A stretch of 64,000 nt of DNA from Pseudomonadota bacterium. GTDB lineage: Bacteria; Pseudomonadota; Gammaproteobacteria; Steroidobacterales; Steroidobacteraceae. The stretch spans positions 613,355 through 677,354 of the forward strand of contig JAFEDS010000010.1 of assembly GCA_018241505.1 (NCBI GenBank), given 5' to 3'. A program made the translations under genes and the position numbers. The notes beneath the pieces are model-generated. The model was not told the DNA's origin. It saw only the letters and a program-made list of their open reading frames with translations, and made no database searches. This document shows, piece by piece, positions 27,561 to 36,066 of the stretch. Within the stretch, counting starts at the first letter, position 1. The number at the start of each line of letters is the position of its first letter.

Positions 27561-28100
27561 TCACGTTGGACTCCCGGTTTCAATCCATTTCTTCAGCCTT
27601 CCCACCTGCGATGCGAGCACGCCGTCGACCGCCTTTGCAAGCTCGTCAAAGCCTGCCTTGTAGTAACCGCCGACGACATAGGTAAGCGTTAGTTCGGTTC
27701 CGCCACCGGTGGCCGTGAGTTTGACAGTCATCGAACCCGCAACGCCCATGGCTTGCAATGGACCCAACGCGCCGCGAAATCGAATCACCTTGCCGGGTGC
27801 GAAATATACAACCGAGAGGTGCTCAACGGAGCCTCCGCCAGGCAGTGTCTCGCACCAGCAGCCGCCCGCTTTGGCGTCGAGTGTCAGATTCTGAGCATTC
27901 CCTGAGTAGGTATGCTGGGGATCCCACCACCGCTTGGGTGAAAGCAACGAACCGTATACCGCATCGGGCGCCGCGGAGACATGTATTTGCTCGCGGATCT
28001 CGAAGCCAGCCGCCCCCACCGAGGTAACCTCGGCGGTTGCGACTGGAACCACGAGTACCGAAGCGGCTGCGGCCAGGGCAATGGGCATCGTTGTCGGCAT
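27561..28100 (-). CDS. Exported SRPBCC (START-like) domain protein
   Basis: A 179-residue protein with a signal peptide (MPTTMPIALAAAASVLVVPV...) and an SRPBCC/START-like domain: the opening strand GFEIREQIHVSAAPDAVYGS, then AGGCWCETLPGGGSVEHLSV and TEVL-type strands ending in a long C-terminal helix (DELAKAVDGVLASQVGRLKK). The fold forms a hydrophobic ligand pocket; the ligand is unknown. An exported form is less usual than the cytoplasmic AHSA1 type. The next gene on the strand starts over 1.9 kb away, so it may be transcribed with the acyltransferase gene downstream. Confidence 0.72.
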   Translation of the reverse strand: MPTTMPIALAAAASVLVVPVATAEVTSVGAAGFEIREQIHVSAAPDAVYGSLLSPKRWWDPQHTYSGNAQNLTLDAKAGGCWCETLPGGGSVEHLSVVYFAPGKVIRFRGALGPLQAMGVAGSMTVKLTATGGGTELTLTYVVGGYYKAGFDELAKAVDGVLASQVGRLKKWIETGSPT

Positions 28101-28121
28101 TTGCCGGCGATCATACCCGAG

Positions 28122-30071
28122 CTACCGGTCGAGCGCCGCTTCAGCCACAAGCTGCGCGAATCCTGAATTCTCCGCGAAACGCCGCGCCCCCGCGGGGCTC
28201 AAGTGCATCTTGTCGCTATACAGGACCTGGCCTCCCCGGCTCGTCTGGGAGCACGAGGTCGATCCACACAGCGAGGGGATCGGATCCACGACCAGCATGT
28301 CAGGATGTTGAACGTGGATCTCCCGCACGCTTTGTTGGTACACCGCGCGGGACGCCACCAGGGAACCGCGTGAAATGCGCTCGGAACAGCGGCTGCCCGG
28401 CAGCTTCACCGGACGCAGAAAACACGCGGGCGCGGTTTCGAAGGTGGGTATCTCGAGAACGTAGGCAACCCTCGAGTAGGGCTCGAGGCGCGTCACCAAA
28501 TCATTGAGACCCGCGCGAAACGCGGCCGGATTGCCGGTGGCGGCCTCGAGCTCATTGTCATCCGTGGGGACGAGGCCGAAAAAACGCGATCCATCGCCGA
28601 CGAGCACCACCAGCTCAGGCCGCGTGCGGCGCACGTAGTCGGCAAATTCCGCCCACGTCCGGTTACACATCTCACGGCGCTCTTCCGACTCATACACGCC
28701 CGGGGAAGACACTACGTTCAGTCCCGGCGGGCAACCTCCCCGCCCCAACAGGATCATGGAGCGTTTTTGACTCAGGGCATCCACGACACCTTCGTAAATG
28801 CCTTGCGCCTGCGAGTCACCGAGAAAAACCACCTGCGGTGTATCTGCTCGGGTGCGCTTGCAATAGTTGTATTGCGTTTTCAGCCCGACACTGTTGCGGC
28901 ACGATTCGTCTTCGCGAGGCGGCTGGGACATGGCTGATACCGCCGGCGGAAAGCGGCTCGGCAGGCCTCGATGCACGGCGATGGCGAGCCCAAACAAACC
29001 GATCATCGCAGCGCCACTCGCCAAAGCTATGCCGATCGGCACCGCGCGCTTGTGACGTATCGGCAGCTCCAGGCAATAGTAGGTCAGAGTTGCCAGCACC
29101 ACGCTCAACAAGACCGCCGCCACGCGGTAAATCGGGTGTGGCGTGCCGGCGTGCAAAATGGCTTCGAATGACAGCAAAGGCCAATGCCATAAATACAACG
29201 GGTAACTGATGAGCCCGATAAAGACCAGCGGCCGGCTGGCCAGGATGCGGCGGCGAAACCAGGAATCCTCCTCGGAAGCCAGAATTGTCACGGCACCCAG
29301 AGTCGGTAGCAGTGCGGCAACTCCCGGAAACGGCGTGCGCCGGTCGAAGGCAAGAATGGAGATGCCAATGAGAACGGCACCAAACGAGGCGCCATGACGC
29401 AATAGTCGCCGCGCAGGTCCAGACGCAACCGACCTCTTGCTGACAATGGCCAGACAACATCCGAGGCCCAGCTCCCAGAATCGCGACAGCGGAAAATAGA
29501 ATCCCGCCACGGAGTCGATCGGTGTCACAACCAGGTTCAACGCGAACGACACCGCTGTCAACGCGAGTATGACGCGCGTGAGGTTGAAGCCGCGGCGCCA
29601 CGCAACCGCGAGCACGACCGGCCAGACCAGATAGAACTGCTCCTCGATTCCCAGCGACCACAGATGCAGCAATGGCTGAAATTCCGAGGCGGGGGCGAAG
29701 TATCCACTCTCCCGCCAGAATGACAGATTGGCGGCAAACGCCGCGGCGGCAGCCATGTGCCGGCCCAGGTTCGCGAATTCCTCCGGCAGCAGCGCCAGGT
29801 AGCCGAACCCGAGACAGGCCAACAGCACCAGGCACAGGGCCGGCAGAATCCGCCGGGCGCGCCGGCTGTAGAAGCGGGTGAACGAAATTCCGCCCGCGTG
29901 CACCTGGTGCGCCAGGATCGAGGTGATCAGGAATCCCGAGATGACGAAAAACACATCGACGCCGACGAATCCGCCGGGAACCAGGTCGGGGAAAGCGTGA
30001 AAGGCGACTACGGCCGCGACCGCAATGGCTCGCAGTCCATCAATGTCGGCTCGGTATCGATTGGCAAGCAT
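28122..30071 (-). CDS. OafA/YrhL-type acyltransferase with C-terminal SGNH domain
   Basis: The 649-residue protein has an N-terminal acyltransferase-3 membrane domain of about ten helices (YRADIDGLRAIAVAAVVAFH with the catalytic His, and later LWSLGIEEQFYLVWPV) and a C-terminal SGNH-hydrolase-like domain (GDS in VVFLGDSQAQGIYEG). Proteins of this layout O-acetylate sugars of lipopolysaccharide O-antigen or other exported glycans. The ATG at 30069-30071 opens the conserved domain; a longer TTG start is possible. It begins 344 bases from the divergent fumarylacetoacetate hydrolase-family gene. Confidence 0.87.
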   Translation of the reverse strand: MLANRYRADIDGLRAIAVAAVVAFHAFPDLVPGGFVGVDVFFVISGFLITSILAHQVHAGGISFTRFYSRRARRILPALCLVLLACLGFGYLALLPEEFANLGRHMAAAAAFAANLSFWRESGYFAPASEFQPLLHLWSLGIEEQFYLVWPVVLAVAWRRGFNLTRVILALTAVSFALNLVVTPIDSVAGFYFPLSRFWELGLGCCLAIVSKRSVASGPARRLLRHGASFGAVLIGISILAFDRRTPFPGVAALLPTLGAVTILASEEDSWFRRRILASRPLVFIGLISYPLYLWHWPLLSFEAILHAGTPHPIYRVAAVLLSVVLATLTYYCLELPIRHKRAVPIGIALASGAAMIGLFGLAIAVHRGLPSRFPPAVSAMSQPPREDESCRNSVGLKTQYNYCKRTRADTPQVVFLGDSQAQGIYEGVVDALSQKRSMILLGRGGCPPGLNVVSSPGVYESEERREMCNRTWAEFADYVRRTRPELVVLVGDGSRFFGLVPTDDNELEAATGNPAAFRAGLNDLVTRLEPYSRVAYVLEIPTFETAPACFLRPVKLPGSRCSERISRGSLVASRAVYQQSVREIHVQHPDMLVVDPIPSLCGSTSCSQTSRGGQVLYSDKMHLSPAGARRFAENSGFAQLVAEAALDR

Positions 30072-30413
30072 GTTTGAATTCCATGGGAGTCTGGAATGCA
30101 GGTCCGCCGCGGCGGACCCTCCGGCGTTGCTCAACCGACAGTCAGGTTGGAATCGTCGAGCCGACGATCCGAAAAATCTCGCCGCGCTGGGGCGCGGTCG
30201 CGAACTCGAACGTGACGTTGTTGAAATAACACCAGATCATGCTGCTGCCAAAGCTGCAAATCGCGTACCTGAATGAGCCGTTCAGGTTCGCGGCCGTGGT
30301 GCGCGATACGCAGGCCTTGCGAAGCGGCAGGGTGTGCCTCACTGAAATCGAGTGGCGGTCGCGTGAAAGATTTATAATCCATGACTTTGCACATACCGCG
30401 AGAGCACTCCGAC
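30072..30413. other. Divergent intergenic region without a confident gene
   Basis: This stretch separates the acyltransferase and hydrolase genes and should hold both promoters. Short readings on the minus strand, such as 30142-30342 (66 residues, Cys-containing but with no signal peptide or family), are possible but not supported. No hairpin or repeat stands out. Confidence 0.4.
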
Positions 30414-31268
30414 ATGAAACTGTGCCGCTTTGGACCCCCAGGACAGGAAAAACCAGGCCTGATCGATAGCGCGGGCGCCCTGCGCGATCTCTCCGGTGTC
30501 ATTCAAGACCTGGGGCCCGACCAGCTCGGACCCGCCAGCCTGCAGAAACTGGCGCAATTGAAGGCGCAGTCCTTGCCCGCCGTCAGCGGCAATCCGCGGC
30601 TGGGACCGCCTGTCAGCGGTACCCGCCAGTTCATGGCGATCGGGCTCAACTACTCCGATCACGCCAGGGAGTCCAACATGGAGATTCCCAAGGAGCCGGT
30701 GGTGTTCACCAAGGCGGTGAGCTGCATCCAGGGTCCCAACGATCCCATCGTGCTGCCCCGTGGCTCCGTGAAGACCGACTGGGAAGTCGAGCTCGGCGTC
30801 ATTATCGGCTCGCGGGCCTCCTACATCACTGAAGCGCAGGCGTTGGCCCATGTTGCCGGCTACTGTGTCATCAACGATGTCTCGGAGCGCGAATACCAAC
30901 TCGAGCGCGCCGGCACCTGGGACAAGGGTAAGGGCTGTCCCACGTTCGGACCTCTCGGCCCCTGGCTGGTCACGGCGGACGAAGTGGGTGACCCGCAAAC
31001 CCTGTCAATGTGGCTGGACGTCAATGGCCGTCGGTTGCAAAACGGCAGTACCCGCACCATGATCTTCGGAATAGCGCGACTGGTTTCCTACCTGTCCAAC
31101 TTCATGACCCTGCTGCCGGGAGATGTGATTACAACCGGTACTCCGCCGGGTGTCGGCCTGGGGATGAAGCCGAGCCCCCTGTATCTGCAAGCCGGTGATG
31201 TGGTGACGCTCGGCATCGAGAAGTTGGGTGAGCAGCGCCAGCAGGTGGTGCCCTGGCAGGCGGGCTGA
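30414..31268 (+). CDS. Fumarylacetoacetate hydrolase-family enzyme
   Basis: A 284-residue protein of the FAH superfamily (MKLCRFGPPGQEKPGLIDSA start). The metal-binding acids are seen in DWEVELGVIIG and in the second FAH motif VINDVSEREYQLERAGTWDKG, followed by GPLGPWLVTADEV and PGDVITTGTPPGVGLG. Members hydrolyse or isomerize acylpyruvate-type compounds in aromatic degradation or act as 2-hydroxyhepta-2,4-diene-dioate isomerases or ureidoglycolate lyases; the specific substrate cannot be told. I prefer the ATG at 30414 with a GAGAG site upstream over an ATG 33 bases earlier. A hairpin terminator follows the stop. Confidence 0.85.
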   Translation: MKLCRFGPPGQEKPGLIDSAGALRDLSGVIQDLGPDQLGPASLQKLAQLKAQSLPAVSGNPRLGPPVSGTRQFMAIGLNYSDHARESNMEIPKEPVVFTKAVSCIQGPNDPIVLPRGSVKTDWEVELGVIIGSRASYITEAQALAHVAGYCVINDVSEREYQLERAGTWDKGKGCPTFGPLGPWLVTADEVGDPQTLSMWLDVNGRRLQNGSTRTMIFGIARLVSYLSNFMTLLPGDVITTGTPPGVGLGMKPSPLYLQAGDVVTLGIEKLGEQRQQVVPWQAG

Positions 31269-31296
31269 TGCGCCCGCCTCGAGAATTCTTTGCGGC

Positions 31297-31316
31297 GCGG
31301 CTCTACCAAGAGCCGC
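31297..31316 (+). terminator. Hairpin terminator after the FAH-family gene
   Basis: GCGGCTCT, loop ACCA, AGAGCCGC forms a perfect 8-bp stem 28 bases after the stop. No long T tract follows, so termination strength is uncertain. Confidence 0.55.
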
Positions 31317-31895
31317 TCCCGCCGGGAATATCTCCGACCCCTTCGCAGTCGTGCCCGCCGTCACCCCCGCCGGGGAACAGAAGAAAATCCCTCCATTGCA
31401 ACCTGTTGGTTCACGTTTGAAATCGCCCGTCATATAGTCGCGGCCGCGTGCGCCTCCGGCAGCACTTGGGGTGACCTATTCTTTCTGAAGAAACTCCGGA
31501 CACGGCCAGGGATCGGGCACCGGGAGAGCCGGTCGCCCATCCTCGCCCGTCACTGATTGTGCCGCCGCTGCTGCTGACGTACCTGTTGGATGTTCACAAG
31601 GTATCCATTCAAAAGGCCCGGGAGGCGGAGCGGAGCCGCCTGAACCCGATGCCTCATCGGCCTTTGGGCGCGCGCAGGTAACGCTACATACGCACAGGTA
31701 GGCCTCCGCTGCGGAGGATCCCCCTCCACAGCGGAGGCATCTGCCGCGGTCCCAGACCCGATCCTGACGAGACCTGACCGCGGATTTCCATCCGGAAAAT
31801 CCGCCGCCATTATTTCATTGCTACTTTTTGCTGCAAAGTCATATCGCTGCAAAACACGAAAAAAAGGTACCCAGGTAGCTTTATCTTGACCTTAT
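31317..31895. other. Gene-free region with several GC-rich hairpins
   Basis: No reading frame here has a family match or good coding character. It contains several inverted repeats, such as GGCGGAGCGGAGCCGCC near 31625 and CCTCCGCTGCGGAGG followed by a further AGCGGAGG copy near 31705-31740. It becomes AT-rich from about 31800, approaching the promoter of the PQQ-repeat gene. Confidence 0.6.
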
Positions 31896-31914
31896 ATGGG
31901 ACAATATGTCTCAC
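31896..31914 (+). promoter_or_regulatory. Imperfect TGTCTCAC palindrome upstream of the PQQ-repeat gene
   Basis: ATGGGACAATATGTCTCAC is an imperfect 8-3-8 inverted repeat (6 of 8 pairs) in an AT-rich stretch 176 bases before the gene start. It matches 16 of 19 bases of the perfect palindrome upstream of the convergent secreted-protein gene (35978-35996). A TTGACC lies just upstream at 31886. A common DNA-binding regulator is inferred. Confidence 0.55.
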
Positions 31915-32089
31915 CTGTGGCCTTCGCGCCGTGCATGCGGGCGGCGAGCGCCGCATCCGCGGTGCCCTTCAGCACTGAATCTCCCATTTCGCAGGACTGC
32001 GAATGTGGCTCCACTCACGCCACGCAGGCGGTGCGGGGGTGGATGCAAGAAGACTAATTGCATCAGTCCATTCGACGAGGGGAAAAAAA

Positions 32090-33769
32090 ATGAACCGATC
32101 CGTTAGATTGGCGGCGCGATCTGCTTCGCGCGCCACATGCTGGCTGGGTCTCACGGCCAGCCTGGCATTCACCAGTACGACGTTCGCGCAAAATTGGCCT
32201 TCGGCCGGCGTCGATCTCAACAACTCGCATTTTCAGAAAGCCGAAACGCAGATCTCGCCCAAAACCGTGACCAACTTGCGGCAGAAGTGGAGTTTTGCCA
32301 CCGCGGGAGATGTGACGGCGATTCCGGCGGTCGTGAACGGTTACGTCTACTTTCCGGATAGCGCCGGCTACATCTACAAAGTCAACGCGGCAACCGGGCA
32401 ACTCGCCTGGAGCCAGCCGGTTTCGGTCGCGGCGATCACCGGCGCGCCGAACGACTTCGCACGCGCAACACCCGCTATCACGGGCAACACGTTGATTATT
32501 GGGACACAGTCCGGTCGATCCTTTGTTCCACCGCAGCTCATTGCACTCGATATCAGGGACGGCAGCTTGATTTGGAAGATGACGGCCGATTCGACAGCGC
32601 AGGCTTTTATCACGAACTCGGCGGTCATCGCTCCCGGACGCACCAACGGGATTGCAATCGTAGGCATTGCGTCGAACGAAGAGCTGACAGCAGCGTTCGT
32701 ACCTCCATCGTTCTGGCAGTGGCAATTCCGCGGTAGCGCCCTAGCTGTCGATGTCGCAACGGGTGAGCGAGTGTGGCAAACCTACGTGACCGCACCGGGC
32801 TATTACGGCAACGCCATCTGGGGCAGCACCGCTTCAGTAGATCTGGCGCGAAACCAGGTTTACGTCGCCACAGGCGACACCTATATGGCGCCTCCCGGCG
32901 TGCTGAATTGCCTGGCCTTGGGTGGCGGGCAGGCATGCGTCGACCCAACGAACTATGCCGACGCGATTGTGGCTCTCGATCTCACCACCGGTAAGGTCAA
33001 ATGGGCTGGGCGAGGATGGCCTTACGATGTATGGAGCGTCGCGTGTGGTCTGGGAGTGCCGGGATTCTCATTGCCTGGCCCGTTCGTCTCGACACCGGGA
33101 ATTCCGGGTAACTGCCCCGACACGTCCGACCCGACCAGCGAATACCAAACGACTCCCAAGGTGGTCGGTCCCGACTACGACTTCGCACAAGGCCCGATGC
33201 TGTTCTCCGACACCGGCACAAACGATCTCGGACTCGTCGGCGCAGGCGAAAAGAGCGGCGTGTTCTGGACCTTCCGTGCAAAAGATGGCGCGAAAGTGTG
33301 GGCGACCCAGGTCTCCCCCGGGGGCGTCACGGGCGGCATGCAATGGGGATCCGCGACCGATGGAAGCACCTTGTACGTCTCCGCATCGAATGCTGGAACT
33401 TCACTCAGCGGCGGCGGCCAGGCGCCGGGCCCGTGGAAGCTGGCCAATGGTCAGGTCGTGCGCTCCGGCGGCTGGGCTGCCGTCGATGCGGCGACCGGCA
33501 AGGTGAAATGGACGACGCCGGATCCCTACGGAAGCCGGGCTGAGGGACCCGTCACGCTCGCCAACGGAGTTGTTTTCGGCTGCAACATGCAAGGCACCAT
33601 GTTTGCGCTCAATGCAAAGACCGGCAGTCCGCTCTGGCAGCAGTCTCTGGCCAGCCCGAATGCCTGCACGGCGGGAGCCGCCATCTCTAATGGAATGGTG
33701 TTCTGGGGTAGCGGCGACGGCCGCGGCAACCCCGGTGCGGCGAAAACCTTGTTCGCGTTCGGCTTGTAA
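32090..33769 (+). CDS. Exported PQQ-type beta-propeller protein (polyvinyl alcohol dehydrogenase-like)
   Basis: The 559-residue protein has a signal peptide (ATCWLGLTASLAF...TFAQ) and repeated PQQ-propeller blades of the form GxVYxxDxxGxLYALDAATG: GYVYFPDSAGYIYKVNAATG, ALAVDVATGERVWQTYV, AIVALDLTTGKVKWAGRGWP and VVFGCNMQGTMFALNAKTG. It resembles periplasmic PQQ-dependent alcohol dehydrogenases of the polyvinyl alcohol dehydrogenase kind, but I see no c-type heme motif CxxCH, so electrons would pass to a separate carrier, or it may be non-catalytic. Start ATG at 32090 follows a GAGGGG site. It faces the secreted 687-residue gene across a shared terminator and probably shares its regulator. Confidence 0.8.
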   Translation: MNRSVRLAARSASRATCWLGLTASLAFTSTTFAQNWPSAGVDLNNSHFQKAETQISPKTVTNLRQKWSFATAGDVTAIPAVVNGYVYFPDSAGYIYKVNAATGQLAWSQPVSVAAITGAPNDFARATPAITGNTLIIGTQSGRSFVPPQLIALDIRDGSLIWKMTADSTAQAFITNSAVIAPGRTNGIAIVGIASNEELTAAFVPPSFWQWQFRGSALAVDVATGERVWQTYVTAPGYYGNAIWGSTASVDLARNQVYVATGDTYMAPPGVLNCLALGGGQACVDPTNYADAIVALDLTTGKVKWAGRGWPYDVWSVACGLGVPGFSLPGPFVSTPGIPGNCPDTSDPTSEYQTTPKVVGPDYDFAQGPMLFSDTGTNDLGLVGAGEKSGVFWTFRAKDGAKVWATQVSPGGVTGGMQWGSATDGSTLYVSASNAGTSLSGGGQAPGPWKLANGQVVRSGGWAAVDAATGKVKWTTPDPYGSRAEGPVTLANGVVFGCNMQGTMFALNAKTGSPLWQQSLASPNACTAGAAISNGMVFWGSGDGRGNPGAAKTLFAFGL

Positions 33770-33777
33770 TACCGCGA

Positions 33778-33809
33778 AAGAGGCCCGGTCAACACTGACC
33801 GGGCCTCTT
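33778..33809. terminator. Bidirectional terminator between convergent genes
   Basis: AAGAGGCCCGGTCA, loop ACAC, TGACCGGGCCTCTT forms a perfect 14-bp stem in the 46-base gap between two convergent genes. The A and T ends at the stem base suit termination in both directions. Confidence 0.85.
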
Positions 33810-33815
33810 CCGTCC

Positions 33816-35879
33816 TCACGGAGTCAGCTTGCTGATGCGTGTGGACCAGTTTCCAAGGGCAGCGCGCGCGCCTGCCGCCCCCGGAGTAGGCGCGCAAGTG
33901 CCGAGTTTGTTGTCACCGCCACTGCCAGTGAAGAACCTGCCACCCCAATCGGTGTAGTTGCAGGCCTGACCGATGTACTCGCTGGCAATCCAGATGGAAT
34001 TGCCGTCCACGGCGGCCGCGCCGTAGTCACCCCAGCGCGTCCGTGGCGGATCTCCGACCTGGGCTTTGTAACCAGTAAATCCATCGTTCGGCGCCGCCCC
34101 CTGGCCGCCGGGGACGATGTTCCACTGGGTCACCCCGGTGTTGGCATCGATCGCCGCGAAGGCAGCGCTGGGATTGGTTGCACCGCCGCTCGCGGTGAAG
34201 GCCATCACACCGCGTCCCGAGGCAGTGACTCCGATCGCCGGATACGTGAAATCGTAGCCGGTGGACCCGAGATACCCCTGCTGCACTACCTTGTTGGCAT
34301 CCGGGTTGACGATGTACCAGGCAATACCGGCGCGCTGGCCGCCGCCATCTGGATTTATAGCCGTATCCAGTGCGCCCCAAAGACGTCCGTTGGCGTACGT
34401 GACCTGCTGCATGCGCGTGTCGTTTGAATCCGCGACCGATCCCACTTCGTTGTGAGCCGGCTCTCCACCAAACAACAACTGCCAGCACCCAACCACGCCG
34501 AACGGCACCAACACCGTTGACGTGTCATTGATGCAGTGACCTTGCGGCACCGCGGTGCCAGGCAGAACACCGGAACCCGGCTGCTGCTGCTTCGGAGGAA
34601 TCGCATACAGATTCACATTCAGCAACTTGGTGCTCAAGTTGAGCGCAGGCGCATTGCTGTCCAGGGACGATGTATTGGTCAAAGTCCACACGACTATCTG
34701 ATTTGAGGTGTAGTTGCCACCCGTACCCGCGGCAGGATGAGTTGCCTCATCGGCGGCATTGGAGCTCATGAAGTACTCCGTACCCCCGGATGCCCGGTTG
34801 AACGATGAGATACCCGGCGACTGCGCGGGCCACACGGTGAAGCCCGGCTGACTCGGCCCCGCATCACTTGCAACAGGCACCCGCCCCGTCGTATCAAAGT
34901 GCACCATGTTGACGTTGGCTGCGCCGGCAGCCAGTTGGGCTTTCGAGAACGCATAGATTTGCGCACCCCCAAATCCGGGACCGTTCCACGGATAAGAGTT
35001 GGTTGTCACGTAGAAGCCGTAGGCATCTGCGCCAATGTGCGGGTAGTCACCCAAATACGGCCCGCCATTGGCCACGCCGCCGATATTTGTGCCATCGTTC
35101 GTGACATCTACCCGATAGATTGTCCATCCCGCCGTCGGATCCGGCGTCTTGCTGACTGCAATATCCAGGTGATTTACCAGGGTCCGTACCCCGTTCGGGA
35201 GATTTTCCAGGGTCAGCGCAACAAAGAAGAAGCGCTGTGTGGCGGCATCGTACAGGCACGAAGGATCGGTAACGGACTGGGCCCGAACGCCGGTGCTGCG
35301 ATTGATCGCAGGCAAGTAACCCAGGAAGGAGTTCAGGTCGACGGCATGATTCACATCGGTCGGAGCTCCCGAGACGATATTGGTAGCGGTGTTGTCGGGG
35401 AGAACCGATTGGCCGGAGGTGTTGAAGACGTTGAGAACGTCATTCACCGCCTCAACTACATAACCGCCGCCGGCGCACAGGGCTTGGTCGGGCGGTTCCA
35501 CGGTGAATTGGTTACCACCGCGGGCATAGCGCTGCTGGAACAGGTTCAATCCTTCAAAACCAATGTTGAATTGCGGGTTCGACTTCGCTTTCTGGCCGCT
35601 GGTGATGGTCGCACCCGGAGCAGAGCCCTGTGAAAGACTTCGGTTCGTGATGATTCCCGGGTATGGGCCCGGGCCGTCCGCCTCGTCCTCCTGCTGCGGA
35701 AACTCCACCTTGGTTACATCCCCATCGCCGGAGGGCGTATATGCGCCGGTCCGTGGGGAAGTTGAGCCAGCGGCGACCACCTTCGTTGCCGCGTCGGCCT
35801 GTAGAGCCGGCAGCAACAGCGCCGCGGTTCCGGCCAACAGTGTCATTGTCGACACCATTCCGATCGTTTGGGATTTCAT
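33816..35879 (-). CDS. Large secreted protein of unknown function
   Basis: A 687-residue exported protein: signal peptide MKSQTIGMVSTMTLLAGTAA...QADA, an acidic low-complexity segment, then a beta-rich domain rich in Gly, Asn and Thr with segments such as PPDQALCAGGGYVVEAVNDV, LGDYPHIGADAYGFYVTTNS, TPDPTAGWTIYRVDV and RWGDYGAAAVDGNSIWIASE. The repeat pattern suggests a beta-propeller or jelly-roll surface, and it has scattered cysteines. No catalytic motif is recognised. GAGG precedes the ATG by 8 bases. A perfect palindrome lies in its promoter, shared with the facing PQQ-repeat gene. Confidence 0.75.
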   Translation of the reverse strand: MKSQTIGMVSTMTLLAGTAALLLPALQADAATKVVAAGSTSPRTGAYTPSGDGDVTKVEFPQQEDEADGPGPYPGIITNRSLSQGSAPGATITSGQKAKSNPQFNIGFEGLNLFQQRYARGGNQFTVEPPDQALCAGGGYVVEAVNDVLNVFNTSGQSVLPDNTATNIVSGAPTDVNHAVDLNSFLGYLPAINRSTGVRAQSVTDPSCLYDAATQRFFFVALTLENLPNGVRTLVNHLDIAVSKTPDPTAGWTIYRVDVTNDGTNIGGVANGGPYLGDYPHIGADAYGFYVTTNSYPWNGPGFGGAQIYAFSKAQLAAGAANVNMVHFDTTGRVPVASDAGPSQPGFTVWPAQSPGISSFNRASGGTEYFMSSNAADEATHPAAGTGGNYTSNQIVVWTLTNTSSLDSNAPALNLSTKLLNVNLYAIPPKQQQPGSGVLPGTAVPQGHCINDTSTVLVPFGVVGCWQLLFGGEPAHNEVGSVADSNDTRMQQVTYANGRLWGALDTAINPDGGGQRAGIAWYIVNPDANKVVQQGYLGSTGYDFTYPAIGVTASGRGVMAFTASGGATNPSAAFAAIDANTGVTQWNIVPGGQGAAPNDGFTGYKAQVGDPPRTRWGDYGAAAVDGNSIWIASEYIGQACNYTDWGGRFFTGSGGDNKLGTCAPTPGAAGARAALGNWSTRISKLTP

Positions 35880-35969
35880 GCCAGGCACCTCTTCGATTCG
35901 TTTTGTTTGAGGTTGTGCGAATCGCCCGGGGCAACCACGGGGAGTGCCGGGGCGCAGAACGCTCCGGCT

Positions 35970-35998
35970 ATCGTAAAGTGAGACAAAATGTCTCACAA
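35970..35998 (-). promoter_or_regulatory. Promoter with perfect GTGAGACA palindrome
   Basis: On the minus strand TTGTGA, 17 bases, TACGAT gives a plausible sigma-70 promoter 90 bases before the secreted-protein gene. The palindrome GTGAGACAAAATGTCTCAC (35978-35996) covers the -35 element and spacer, a position expected for a repressor operator. Confidence 0.6.
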
Positions 35999-36066
35999 GC
36001 GGCAATTATTCCTCGATTATTGCAGGGCAGCAGTGCGGGCGCATTATGTCAACCGGCAGAGCCCTT

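Noticed and set aside
30142-30342. 66-residue minus-strand reading between OafA and the FAH-family gene
   Set aside because: It has no signal peptide, motif or ribosome site, and lies where promoters are expected.
31550-31852. Minus-strand 100-residue reading
   Set aside because: It crosses GC-rich hairpins, and neither start nor content is convincing.
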